NCBI GenBank assembly: GCA_944327465.1
Contig: CALVHH010000003.1
Coordinates: 1-64,000, forward strand
From: an uncultured Clostridia bacterium
GTDB lineage: Bacteria; Bacillota; Clostridia; Christensenellales; Borkfalkiaceae
Reading direction: 5' to 3'
Length of the DNA: 64,000 bases
Part shown: positions 7,484 through 15,286 of the stretch, piece by piece
How positions within the stretch are numbered: position 1 is the stretch's first letter
How the letters are laid out: every line of letters begins with the position of its first letter
Made by a program: the position numbers and the translations under genes
Notes under the pieces: generated by a model
Told to the model about the DNA's origin: nothing
The model's input: the letters and a program-made list of their open reading frames with translations, nothing else
The model's database searches: none

Positions 7484-8317
7484 TTAACGCTCTAAAATTA
7501 TGTGTCTGGGGCATGCGGCAACGCACGTCTTGCAGCCCGTGCACTTGTCGTAGTCGAATACCGGCAGGTTGTTCACCATTGTAATGGCTCCGTGCGGGCA
7601 CTTCTTTGCGCACACTCCGCAGCCTATGCAGCCCACCTTGCAGCCGTCCATTACTTCCTTGCCCCTGCAGTGCGAAGAGCAGGCAACGTATACGGGCGCC
7701 TTCACGGGTATGCGCTCTATAATGTGCTTGGGGCATGCGTTTATGCATGCGCCGCAGTTTATGCACTTGTCGGGGTCTATGTGCGCGGTGCCGCCTATAA
7801 TGCTTATAGCGCCCTCGGGGCACACGTTCTTGCAGTCGCCGCAGCCCAGGCAGGCAGTCTTGCACACTTTGTTGCCGCCCAGCAGCCCTGCGCACGCCGC
7901 ACAAGTGGGGTTGCCGTTGTATTCAAACGCGGTCGCGGCATTGCCGTTGCCGCCATTGCACTTTACTATTGCAACTTCGGGCTCTTCCGCCTTCAGTTCA
8001 ATGCCCAAAAGCTTGGCAATTTCAGCCTTCTTTTCGGGCGAAGTCACATGGCAGGCAGAAAGGTCGCCGCTGCCGTCGGCAAGTTTTGCGGCAAATCCGG
8101 CACAGCCGCTGCAGCCGCAGCCGCCGCAGTTGGCGCCTGCAAGGTTTTCAAGTATCTTTGTGACCTTTTCGTCCATGTTGACTTTGAATACTTTGCCGAC
8201 AACGAGAATAGCCACAACGATCACCAGCGCGACGCCCAAAAGTATTCCTGCAACAATGCCCACTGTCTTCAGCGTATCGGCGTTTATCTCGCCGAGTGCA
8301 GTCAATAAACTATTCAT
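7484..8317 (-). CDS. rnfB: Rnf complex subunit B (multi-cluster ferredoxin)
   Basis: The membrane-tethered iron-sulfur subunit that passes electrons from reduced ferredoxin into the Rnf complex. The 277-residue protein has one N-terminal membrane helix (about 18-42), then the RnfB cluster motif in ANCGGCGCSGCAGF near residue 63, and several CxxCxxCxxxCP ferredoxin motifs (CLGCGDCKNVCP, CINCGACINACP, CIGCGVCAKKCP, CTGCKTCVAACP). That gives about five [4Fe-4S] sites. It is the last gene of rnfCDGEAB, 14 bases after rnfA, and is followed by a terminator. Gene order and cluster number are those of the clostridial/Acetobacterium type. Confidence 0.95.
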   Translation of the reverse strand: MNSLLTALGEINADTLKTVGIVAGILLGVALVIVVAILVVGKVFKVNMDEKVTKILENLAGANCGGCGCSGCAGFAAKLADGSGDLSACHVTSPEKKAEIAKLLGIELKAEEPEVAIVKCNGGNGNAATAFEYNGNPTCAACAGLLGGNKVCKTACLGCGDCKNVCPEGAISIIGGTAHIDPDKCINCGACINACPKHIIERIPVKAPVYVACSSHCRGKEVMDGCKVGCIGCGVCAKKCPHGAITMVNNLPVFDYDKCTGCKTCVAACPRHIILER

Positions 8318-8331
8318 ATCTTAGCGCCTCC

Positions 8332-8937
8332 TTATCCGATGTAGCTGAACACGGCGAATGCCATGCATATGAACGAAGCCGTGACCATGGAGATGGGGAA
8401 GCCGTTCAGGTATTTAGGCGTCTTCACGTTGTTCAATTTTTCGCGCATGCCGCTCATTATTATCATTATGAGCGTAAAGCCCAGTCCCGAGAAGAACGAG
8501 TACAGCACAGCCCAGCCGAAGTTTACGGCGGCGCCGCCCAACAGACCAGCCATGGCGCTCTTGTCTATTACCAGTTCGCATACGCCAAGTACGGCGCAGT
8601 TTGTGGTTATCAGGGGCAGGTACACACCCATTGCATTGTAAAGGGAGGGAGAAAGCTTGCGTATTATCATCTCTATCATCTGCACGAGCGAAGCGATGAT
8701 GAATATGAAAACTATTATCTCAAGGAATGCGAAATCGAGCGGCACCATAACGTATTCGTATATGGGCCAGGTCACGGCGGCGGCAAGCGTCATCACTATC
8801 GTTACCGCAACGCCCATGCCTATTGCCGAAGACGTCTTTTTGGATACGCCCAGGAAGGGGCATATGCCCAGTTTTTGCTCGGTTATAAAGTTGTTGGTCA
8901 GCACCGCTGCCAGAACCATTGCAATAAAAGTAGCCAT
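8332..8937 (-). CDS. rnfA: Rnf complex subunit A
   Basis: A 201-residue membrane subunit with six hydrophobic helices. RnfA pairs with RnfE in an inverted-topology dimer that binds a [2Fe-2S] cluster inside the membrane. The family signatures are NNFITEQKLGICPFLGVS near residue 15 (cysteine ligand) and TTNCAVLGVCEL near 111 (second cysteine ligand). Its ATG shares one base with the rnfE stop (TAATG), so translation is coupled. Confidence 0.96.
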   Translation of the reverse strand: MATFIAMVLAAVLTNNFITEQKLGICPFLGVSKKTSSAIGMGVAVTIVMTLAAAVTWPIYEYVMVPLDFAFLEIIVFIFIIASLVQMIEMIIRKLSPSLYNAMGVYLPLITTNCAVLGVCELVIDKSAMAGLLGGAAVNFGWAVLYSFFSGLGFTLIMIIMSGMREKLNNVKTPKYLNGFPISMVTASFICMAFAVFSYIG

Positions 8938-9608
8938 TATGCGTTGACCTCCTCAACCTTAGTTGCCTCGCTGCCAAGCAGATTTTCACGCGCAAGCTTG
9001 TTGGCTTTTACCCGTCTCGAGCGCTGGAATGTGTCGATTATCGCAGTGAACGCGCATATCGAAAGTCCGTAAATTATGAACGAGCCTGCCGAGGACGAGA
9101 ACAGCCCTATGCTGAAATCCATCACCTGCTGACCGAACAGACTGCCTTTGCCTATGAATTCGCAGACGATGCCCATCACCGTCAGCGCCATCGTAAAGCC
9201 TATGCCGTTTGCCACGCCGTCTACGGCGCTCTCCAAAACGGTGTGCTTGTTTGCAAATGCTTCGGCTCTGCCGAGTATTATGCAGTTTACGACTATCAGC
9301 GCCAAAAGGTTGCCAAGTGCCTCGTATACCGAAGGCAGGAACTTATCGAGTATCATCCTTATCAGCGTTACCAGCGTCGCTATGACGACTATATAGCAGG
9401 GTATGCGCACTTCGTTGGGGATAAGGTTCCTCAGCGCCGAAATTATTATGTTGCTCAGCGTCAGTATTACTATTACCGTCAGCCCCATCTCGAGTGCGGA
9501 AAGTGCCGAAGATATAAGTCCCAAAGTGGGGCAGGTACCCAGCACCAGCATGAACGTGGGGTTATTGAATATAATGCCGTCTAAGGTTATCTTCTTATAC
9601 TTGTTCAT
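8937..9608 (-). CDS. rnfE: Rnf complex subunit E
   Basis: A 223-residue six-helix membrane subunit, paralogous to RnfA. Signatures are NNPTFMLVLGTCPTLGL near residue 15 and VVNCIILGRAEAFA near 105, each giving a cysteine for the intramembrane iron-sulfur cluster. A charged C-terminal tail of about 35 residues is cytoplasmic. It overlaps rnfG by 4 bases (ATGA) and rnfA by 1 base. Confidence 0.96.
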   Translation of the reverse strand: MNKYKKITLDGIIFNNPTFMLVLGTCPTLGLISSALSALEMGLTVIVILTLSNIIISALRNLIPNEVRIPCYIVVIATLVTLIRMILDKFLPSVYEALGNLLALIVVNCIILGRAEAFANKHTVLESAVDGVANGIGFTMALTVMGIVCEFIGKGSLFGQQVMDFSIGLFSSSAGSFIIYGLSICAFTAIIDTFQRSRRVKANKLARENLLGSEATKVEEVNA

Positions 9609-10615
9609 TGTGCGCTACCTCCTTCGGCAACGGCGGTGTCGTAGTTTGCCGTCGCAAACAGCGCCGCGCTCAGGCACAGATAGTTCGAGCGCGTGGCGCC
9701 CGTCGTTATGCCGTTTGAACCGTAGTTGGAATTTGTGGCGTTTTCGCCGTTTTCGCCTATGATGCCCGCAAAGAAAGCTGCGTCCTTGCCAACGAATCCC
9801 GAATATATCGACGATGAATACGAAGCGTCGGTCGAACCGTCCTTTGTGATTTCAAAGGCGCTTATCTTCTTGTCGGCACCTACGGTCACGGTGATGTTGA
9901 ACGCGCTTGCAGGCGAGTTGCCCAGCGTGACTATGTTGTAAGTCACTACCCCGCCCGAAACAGTGTAGGCAGTGGTGCGGTCTATCATAGAGCTTGCGAT
10001 CCAATCCTCGTAGGGATTTGCAAGTCCGCAGTAGACCGATTCGATATACGATTTTGCTCCGTTCATCGCCGAAGCAATTGCGCCCAGGGTGAACGTTGCG
10101 CCAGTCTTTATGCCGTCGGTGGTGTAAGCCGAAAAACCTTCTTCGTCCTGGCAGTCAATGACGGCCTGAATGGAATCGCCCGTTATGTTGCCTATGAACG
10201 ACTGTTTTTCGTTGGCGGTGATGACTACTTTGATTATACCCGTAAACTCGCCGGGGGCGGAAGTATCGCCGCCGACAGCCTCGGCAAGCACCCAGCAAGT
10301 GACTGTGCCGCTCTTGTAGCCGCCCTTGCCTACTACTTCCAAAAGGTATTCGCCTTCATGTTCGCCGGTCATCGTGAATGCCTGGCTTATTGTGAATCCC
10401 GAAGCGTCGGCATACTTCCGGTTTACCTCGTCCGTTTCAAAAGTCACTTCTTCGTTGGGGAAAACTTTGGCTACCGCCCTTGCGGTGCGCTCGTCCTGGG
10501 GAACGAAGAACAGCGCGTTGCAGAATGTTAAAAGCACGCCGCATATGAGCACTATCGAAAGAAGGACGGCTATGCACTTGAAAGCAGTGCTCTTAAAAAA
10601 CTCTTTTGCAGTCAT
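9605..10615 (-). CDS. rnfG: Rnf complex subunit G with two FMN-attachment-like motifs
   Basis: The extracytoplasmic flavoprotein of Rnf. It has one N-terminal membrane helix (about 13-38) and an FMN-binding domain with DGIKTGATFT (Thr174 would carry the covalent FMN), the usual place in RnfG. Unusually the protein runs to 336 residues against roughly 180-220 in most RnfG, and a C-terminal extension (about 200-336) ends in a second motif, NGITTGATRS (Thr308), followed by a helix-like LCLSAALFA as after the first. It therefore looks like two FMN-binding units in tandem. The flavin transferase ApbE that would load them is not in the window. It is joined to rnfD without a gap and overlaps rnfE by 4 bases. 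Confidence 0.92.
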   Translation of the reverse strand: MTAKEFFKSTAFKCIAVLLSIVLICGVLLTFCNALFFVPQDERTARAVAKVFPNEEVTFETDEVNRKYADASGFTISQAFTMTGEHEGEYLLEVVGKGGYKSGTVTCWVLAEAVGGDTSAPGEFTGIIKVVITANEKQSFIGNITGDSIQAVIDCQDEEGFSAYTTDGIKTGATFTLGAIASAMNGAKSYIESVYCGLANPYEDWIASSMIDRTTAYTVSGGVVTYNIVTLGNSPASAFNITVTVGADKKISAFEITKDGSTDASYSSSIYSGFVGKDAAFFAGIIGENGENATNSNYGSNGITTGATRSNYLCLSAALFATANYDTAVAEGGSAQ

Positions 10616-11659
10616 TTATTTGCCCTCCTTTTGAGTCTTCTTTGCCTTTACATAGCCGAACGGTCTGCGCACGATATAGGTATCGATGAGGGGAACTATA
10701 AGGTTTACTATCATTATCACAAAGGAAACTACTTCTATCTTGGTGTAGAAGCGCAAAAGCGAAGTCAGCACGGCAAGCAGAACGTAGTAAACTATCTGTC
10801 CGTAAACGCCCTTGGGCGAGGTCACGTAGTCTGTTGCCATGAAAATCGCGCCGAACATCAGTCCGCCCGAGAGCGCGTAGTCCACAAACAGCGTTATGTC
10901 AAACGCGGCGCCCTCTGCCGTGGCTGCCATGCACACCGAAAGGAATGCCGAAAGCACGACGTAGAGGAGGGGCTGCCACCACTTGATCACCTTTCTTATA
11001 ACAAGGTACAGGTAGCCGATTATGAGCGCGAGCTTGCACGTTTCGCCTATGCAGCCAGCAAGTCCGGTGCCGAGGAACAAATCTATCCATTCCATCCTCG
11101 CGCCGGCGTTACCGCCCAAAAGGTATCCCGAAAGATGCGTAGCGCCCGTGAACAGCTGGCTGTCCAGGCTTATCGGTTCAAAGGTCGTAGCGATGTACGT
11201 CGTCAGCGAAAAGCTGAGGAACATTATAACTCTGCCCGTAGCCGCGGGGTTGACAAGGTTTTTGCCCGTGCCGCCGAACAGCATTTTGACCAATATTATC
11301 GCCAGCACCGCGCCTATCAGCACTTCGTACCAGTTGGCGGTGGAGGGGATTATCAGCGCAAGTATGAGTCCCGTGACTATCGAAGTGTAGTCGAACTGTT
11401 TCCACCAGTTGAGGCACACCTCGCCGGCGTTTGAGCATTTGTTTTTGAATCCGCCGTTATATATAAAGTAATATACAAACTCGGCAGCCACGGCTGAAAG
11501 CACGGCGGTTATAATTAGCACCGCTGCCTGCCAGCCGAAAAATACTATGCCTGCTATGGTCGCCGGCAGCAGGGCTATAATCACGTCAAGCATGATGCCC
11601 TTGGTAGTCCTCGGCGATTTGACGTGGGGAGGAGTCGAAACTACTACCGTGTTATCCAT
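10616..11659 (-). CDS. rnfD: Rnf complex subunit D
   Basis: A 347-residue membrane subunit that holds a covalent FMN, and a riboflavin in studied homologues. The flavinylation motif is LFTGATHLSGY with Thr174 as the attached residue. About nine or ten hydrophobic helices, the MLFGGTGKNLVNPAATGR segment near residue 127 and ATDYVTSPKG near 285 are family signatures. It overlaps rnfC by 8 bases and abuts rnfG. Confidence 0.96.
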   Translation of the reverse strand: MDNTVVVSTPPHVKSPRTTKGIMLDVIIALLPATIAGIVFFGWQAAVLIITAVLSAVAAEFVYYFIYNGGFKNKCSNAGEVCLNWWKQFDYTSIVTGLILALIIPSTANWYEVLIGAVLAIILVKMLFGGTGKNLVNPAATGRVIMFLSFSLTTYIATTFEPISLDSQLFTGATHLSGYLLGGNAGARMEWIDLFLGTGLAGCIGETCKLALIIGYLYLVIRKVIKWWQPLLYVVLSAFLSVCMAATAEGAAFDITLFVDYALSGGLMFGAIFMATDYVTSPKGVYGQIVYYVLLAVLTSLLRFYTKIEVVSFVIMIVNLIVPLIDTYIVRRPFGYVKAKKTQKEGK

Positions 11660-12971
11660 TCTTTTTCACCTCCTCGGCTTGTTTTGCCCTCATCGCCGCC
11701 TTGGTCTTTCTTATGGCCTGTATCAGCGGACGTCTTGCGGGGCAAACGTATTCGCACGCGCCGCACTCTATGCAGCACATGGTGTTGCCCAGCTTTGCAG
11801 CCGTCTCAAAGTCGCCTGCCGCCGAGTAGAACGCAGTCTGCATGGGCATAAGGTGCATGGGGCATACGTCTGCGCACTTGCCGCAGTTAAGGCAGGCTGT
11901 GGGGGCAAGGGTGTCTGCCTCCTTGGCAGTCATCAGCAGTATGCCGTCGGCTGTCTTATTCATATAGTTTTTATAATCGGCGGTGGCAGCGCCCGTCATG
12001 GGACCGCCGCGCACGACCTTTTTGGGGGGCACGCTTTCGCCGCCGCAGTACTTTATAATATCTTCGGCGCTCGTGCCCAGCTTGACCCAAAGGTTCTTGG
12101 GCTGCGCCACGGCTCCGCCGGATACCGTCATCTCTCTCTCATACAGCGGCTTGCCCAGCTCTATCGCCTGGCACACGGCATAGGCTGTGCCCACGTTGTG
12201 CACGATCACGCCCTCGCTTGCGGGGAGTTGCCCGACCTTTACCTTTCTGCCCGTGCAGGAATAAATGATGTGCTTTTCGCTGCCCATGGGGTAGCGCTTT
12301 GCAAGCGCCACCACCTTTACGTCTTCATAGGGCTCAAACGCGGCTATGCAGTCGGGCTTGTTCTTTTCAATGCCAATTACTATCTGCGCACCGCCCAGCG
12401 CCTTTGCAATGTATCTTGCGCCGCGTATTATTTCGTCGGTGTGCTCAAGCATCAGCCTGTGGTCGCAGGTCAGGTAGGGCTCGCACTCGGCGCCGTTCAA
12501 AAGCAGCGTGTCCACTTTGCACTTGGGCGCGTCCTTTACCGCCGCGGGGAAGCCCGCGCCGCCCATGCCCACTATGCCGGCTTCGGCAATGCGTGCCAGA
12601 ATTTGTCCGGCATCGGGGTTCTTAAGGGGTGCAAGCCAGCTCTTTTCTCCGCTCCCGTCCGACGCAATGACTATAAAAGTCTCTTCCGTGCCGGCAGGCG
12701 AAGGCATCTTCACGATGTCCTTCACTTCGCCCGCAACGCTCGCGTGGACGTTGCAGGAGATGGCTCCGTCCGCCCTGGCTATCAGTTGCCCTTCTTTGAC
12801 CTTCTGTCCCTTTTCAACGCAGGGTATGGCAGGTCTGCCCAGCGACTGCTGTGTAGAGATGCGCACTTCGGAAGGTTCGGGCAAAACTTCTGTCGGCAAT
12901 TCGCAGCTGAGCGCCTTGCGGTCTCTCAGATGCACGCCGCCGAATAGTTTTTTGCCTTTAACAGCTTTCAA
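11652..12971 (-). CDS. rnfC: Rnf complex subunit C (NADH-side flavo-iron-sulfur subunit)
   Basis: The peripheral cytoplasmic subunit where NAD+ is reduced. The protein has an N-terminal biotinyl-lipoyl-like domain (about 40-100), the FMN/NADH-binding fold with GIVGMGGAGFPAAVK near residue 132 and NGAECEPYLT near 160, and two C-terminal cluster motifs, CLNCGKCADVCP near 365 and CIECGACEYVCP near 404. I take the TTG at 12971 as start because GGAGG ends 6 bases before it; a second TTG at 12977 touches the same GGAGG and is too close. It is the second gene of the operon, 80 bases after the Gx transporter gene. Confidence 0.94.
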   Translation of the reverse strand: MKAVKGKKLFGGVHLRDRKALSCELPTEVLPEPSEVRISTQQSLGRPAIPCVEKGQKVKEGQLIARADGAISCNVHASVAGEVKDIVKMPSPAGTEETFIVIASDGSGEKSWLAPLKNPDAGQILARIAEAGIVGMGGAGFPAAVKDAPKCKVDTLLLNGAECEPYLTCDHRLMLEHTDEIIRGARYIAKALGGAQIVIGIEKNKPDCIAAFEPYEDVKVVALAKRYPMGSEKHIIYSCTGRKVKVGQLPASEGVIVHNVGTAYAVCQAIELGKPLYEREMTVSGGAVAQPKNLWVKLGTSAEDIIKYCGGESVPPKKVVRGGPMTGAATADYKNYMNKTADGILLMTAKEADTLAPTACLNCGKCADVCPMHLMPMQTAFYSAAGDFETAAKLGNTMCCIECGACEYVCPARRPLIQAIRKTKAAMRAKQAEEVKKNG

Positions 12972-13051
12972 AATCAACCTCCATATTTTAGGGCGCAGCT
13001 GTTTGCCGCGTCCCGTTTTATCATCCGCATTGTGTCAAAAAGCAGATGTTT

Positions 13052-13612
13052 TTATTGTTTTTCGCAGGTCTTGCCTTCAAGCTTTTGCCCGCATGCCCGC
13101 TCGAATACGCTCAGCGGCACGCGCTTGAAAATGAGCATTACGGCAAGTCCGACTATCGCGCCCGAAAGTATGCCCAACAGGGCAAGGTAGGGCATGTATG
13201 AAAAGGTCAGCGCCGTCTGCGATATGCCCACGAAGACAAGGTTTTGCACTATGTTGTGCATTATCGCAGCCACTATGCTCACGGCTATTATCGAAACCTT
13301 GGGGTACAGCGCATATATCAGTATGGCAGAAACTGCCATCGCCGCGCATCCGCCCGTCAGCGAATACATCAGCGAAGCTATATTGCCCGCAAACATCGAC
13401 CCCAAAAGGGTGCGCGCCGCAACTACGGCAAACGCGTCGGCGGGACCGTACAGCACCAGCGCGGCAAGCGAAAAGATGTTCGCGAGCCCCATTTTTGCTC
13501 CCGGTATGAACAGCGGTGGGAACAGGCTCTCTATAAGAAAGACTATCAGCCCCAGCGCCGTAAACAGCGCGTCCGCCGCTATGCGCTTTGTTGTGCCGTG
13601 GTTTCTTTTCAT
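13052..13612 (-). CDS. Gx transporter family protein / heptaprenyl diphosphate synthase component I-like membrane protein
   Basis: A 186-residue protein with about five hydrophobic helices and the family pattern of the Hpre_diP_synt_I/Gx transporter group: LFTALGLIVFLIESLFPP near residue 16, then PGAKMGLANIFSLAAL near 37 and ALLGILSGAIVGLAVML near 143. These look like ECF-type substrate-binding subunits and often sit beside rnfC in Clostridia, but what they move is not established. It is the first gene of the rnf operon. The ATG has no ribosome binding site and lies 9 bases after the -10 box of its promoter. Confidence 0.82.
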   Translation of the reverse strand: MKRNHGTTKRIAADALFTALGLIVFLIESLFPPLFIPGAKMGLANIFSLAALVLYGPADAFAVVAARTLLGSMFAGNIASLMYSLTGGCAAMAVSAILIYALYPKVSIIAVSIVAAIMHNIVQNLVFVGISQTALTFSYMPYLALLGILSGAIVGLAVMLIFKRVPLSVFERACGQKLEGKTCEKQ

Positions 13613-13621
13613 ACATCTACA

Positions 13622-13650
13622 ATTATATATTAATTTTAAAAAATAGTAAA
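13622..13650 (-). promoter_or_regulatory. Promoter of the Gx transporter-rnf operon
   Basis: On the minus strand TTTACT (13650-13645), 17-bp spacer, TATAAT (13627-13622). The start codon begins 9 bases later without a Shine-Dalgarno sequence, pointing to a leaderless message for the first gene. Confidence 0.65.
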
Positions 13651-13727
13651 CTTAATTTCAAAATATCCTGCACAAAAAATCAAAAAATTTCCCTTAAATT
13701 TTCACATGCGCGCACGCATATCGGCTG

Positions 13728-13756
13728 TTGACAAACAACTTCGGTTAATATATAAT
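13728..13756 (+). promoter_or_regulatory. Consensus promoter of the M18 aminopeptidase gene
   Basis: TTGACA at 13728-13733, 17-bp spacer, TATAAT at 13751-13756. The mRNA carries a normal AAGGAG site before the ATG at 13793. Confidence 0.88.
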
Positions 13757-13792
13757 GTATGACTGAAAGAAAAGTTAAGGAGATTTTGGTAA

Positions 13793-15160
13793 ATGCAGTA
13801 CGAATACACCAGAAAAAATTATTTTAAAGAGGCGGACGAAGCCGAACTCAAAGCCATCTTCGACTATGCCGAAGGCTACAAGGACTTTCTGTTCACTTCC
13901 AAGACCGAGCGCGGCTCCTGCGCCACGGCTGTAAAGCTGTGCAACGAGCGCGGTTACAAGCCCTATATGTTCGGCGACAGCGTAAAGCCCGGCGACAAGC
14001 TCTACTTTGTCAACCGCGACAAGAACATCTTTATTATAAGGATAGGCACCAACGATATCGCCGAGCACGGCATCAAGATTATGGCTGCCCACGTCGACAG
14101 TCCCCGCCTCGACTTAAAGCCCAATCCCCTGTACGAGGATGCGGGTCTGGCGTTCCTTAAAACGCATTACTACGGCGGCATCAAAAAGTATCAGTGGCCC
14201 ACAATTCCTCTTGCTCTCCAGGGCGTGGTAGTCCTTTCGGGCGGCAAGCGCGTCGAAGTCAACGTGGGCGACGACGAGGGCGACCCCATATTCTACATCA
14301 CCGATCTTCTGCCCCACCTTTCGCAGGAGCAGAACGAGCAAAAGCTCGGCAAAGCCATCGCCGGCGAAAGCTTAAACGCCATTGTGGGCTCAATAGCCGA
14401 CGGCGGTGAGGAGGGAGAGGGAATAAAGTCCGCCGTGCTCAGGTTGCTGCACGATAAGTACGGCATGACGGAGATCGACTTCCAGACCTCGGAGCTGTGC
14501 TTCGTGCCCGCAGGCAGGCCTCGCGACGTCGGCTTCGATCGCGCCCTCATATCGGCGTACGGTCACGACGACAAAGTGTGCGCCTATCCCGAAATGACCG
14601 CACTCTTCGAAGGCGACGGCAAGGATACCGTAATGGCCATCTTCGCCGATAAGGAGGAGACGGGCAGCCAGGGCGTCACGGGCATGCAGTCACGCGTCAT
14701 AATGGATCTCATCGACAGCATCAGCCGTTCGCTCGGCGCCGACCCCATACTTGTAAGGTACAAGTCCAAGTGCATCTCCGCCGACGTATGCGCGGCTTAC
14801 GACCCCGAATATTCTTCGGTATACGAAAAGCGCAACTCTTCGTTCATCTCCTGCGGCGCGTCCGTCACAAAGTATCACGGCGCAAGGGGCAAGAGCTCCA
14901 CCAACGACGCCTCGGCAGAGATGGTGGGGTACGTCCGCGACGCCCTCGAAGAAAACGGCGTAGTCTACCAGACGGGCGAACTCGGCAAGGTCGATGCCGG
15001 CGGCGGCGGTACGGTCGCCATGTTCATAGCCAACCTCGGCATTGACACGCTCGATATGGGCGTTCCCGTGCTCTCCATGCACGCGCCCTACGAAATAATC
15101 TCCAAAGCCGATCTGTACTCGATGCACAGGGCAATGCTCGCCTTTGTCAACAAGCATTGA
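13793..15160 (+). CDS. M18-family zinc aminopeptidase
   Basis: A cytoplasmic metallo-aminopeptidase of the M18 family (aspartyl aminopeptidase/ApeB type), 455 residues, which normally forms a dodecamer. Metal ligands are recognisable in order: MAAHVDSPRLDLKP near residue 98 (first His), VGDDEGD and later FADKEETGSQG near 283 (Asp/Glu pair), and the C-terminal VLSMHAPYEI near 425 (last His). The protein has the M18 arrangement with a regulatory insertion between residues 110 and 240. It stands alone with its own consensus promoter and an AAGGAG site, and ends at a bidirectional terminator. Confidence 0.92.
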   Translation: MQYEYTRKNYFKEADEAELKAIFDYAEGYKDFLFTSKTERGSCATAVKLCNERGYKPYMFGDSVKPGDKLYFVNRDKNIFIIRIGTNDIAEHGIKIMAAHVDSPRLDLKPNPLYEDAGLAFLKTHYYGGIKKYQWPTIPLALQGVVVLSGGKRVEVNVGDDEGDPIFYITDLLPHLSQEQNEQKLGKAIAGESLNAIVGSIADGGEEGEGIKSAVLRLLHDKYGMTEIDFQTSELCFVPAGRPRDVGFDRALISAYGHDDKVCAYPEMTALFEGDGKDTVMAIFADKEETGSQGVTGMQSRVIMDLIDSISRSLGADPILVRYKSKCISADVCAAYDPEYSSVYEKRNSSFISCGASVTKYHGARGKSSTNDASAEMVGYVRDALEENGVVYQTGELGKVDAGGGGTVAMFIANLGIDTLDMGVPVLSMHAPYEIISKADLYSMHRAMLAFVNKH

Positions 15161-15166
15161 TAATGT

Positions 15167-15183
15167 ACTATGCCACGCATAGT
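15167..15183 (+). repeat. Palindromic intergenic motif, copy 1
   Basis: ACTATGC-CAC-GCATAGT, a perfect 7-bp inverted repeat around CAC directly after the M18 gene. Related copies lie at 28133-28158, 32115-32129 and 60838-60857. Confidence 0.65.
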
Positions 15184-15210
15184 CGGCTTCAATGTCAATT
15201 TTTAGTTAAA

Positions 15211-15256
15211 ATATACGCGCCGACTCCCGTAATGGAGTCGGCGCGTATATTTTTTG
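15211..15256. terminator. Bidirectional terminator between the M18 gene and the ABC exporter
   Basis: A 17-bp perfect stem (15211-15227 with 15234-15250) with a T run on the plus side and TTTTAACTAAAAA on the minus side, serving both convergent genes. Confidence 0.9.
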
Positions 15257-15286
15257 CGGCGGCAGCACTGTTATGCGTACAGCGTA

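Noticed and set aside
11547-12947. A 466-codon plus-strand frame opposite rnfC
   Set aside because: rnfC on the minus strand has all its motifs; the plus frame is a GC-skew artefact rich in Ala, Arg, His and Tyr.
12972-12977. TTG at 12977 as start of rnfC
   Set aside because: The GGAGG site touches this codon directly, leaving no spacing; the TTG at 12971 has the normal 6 bases.
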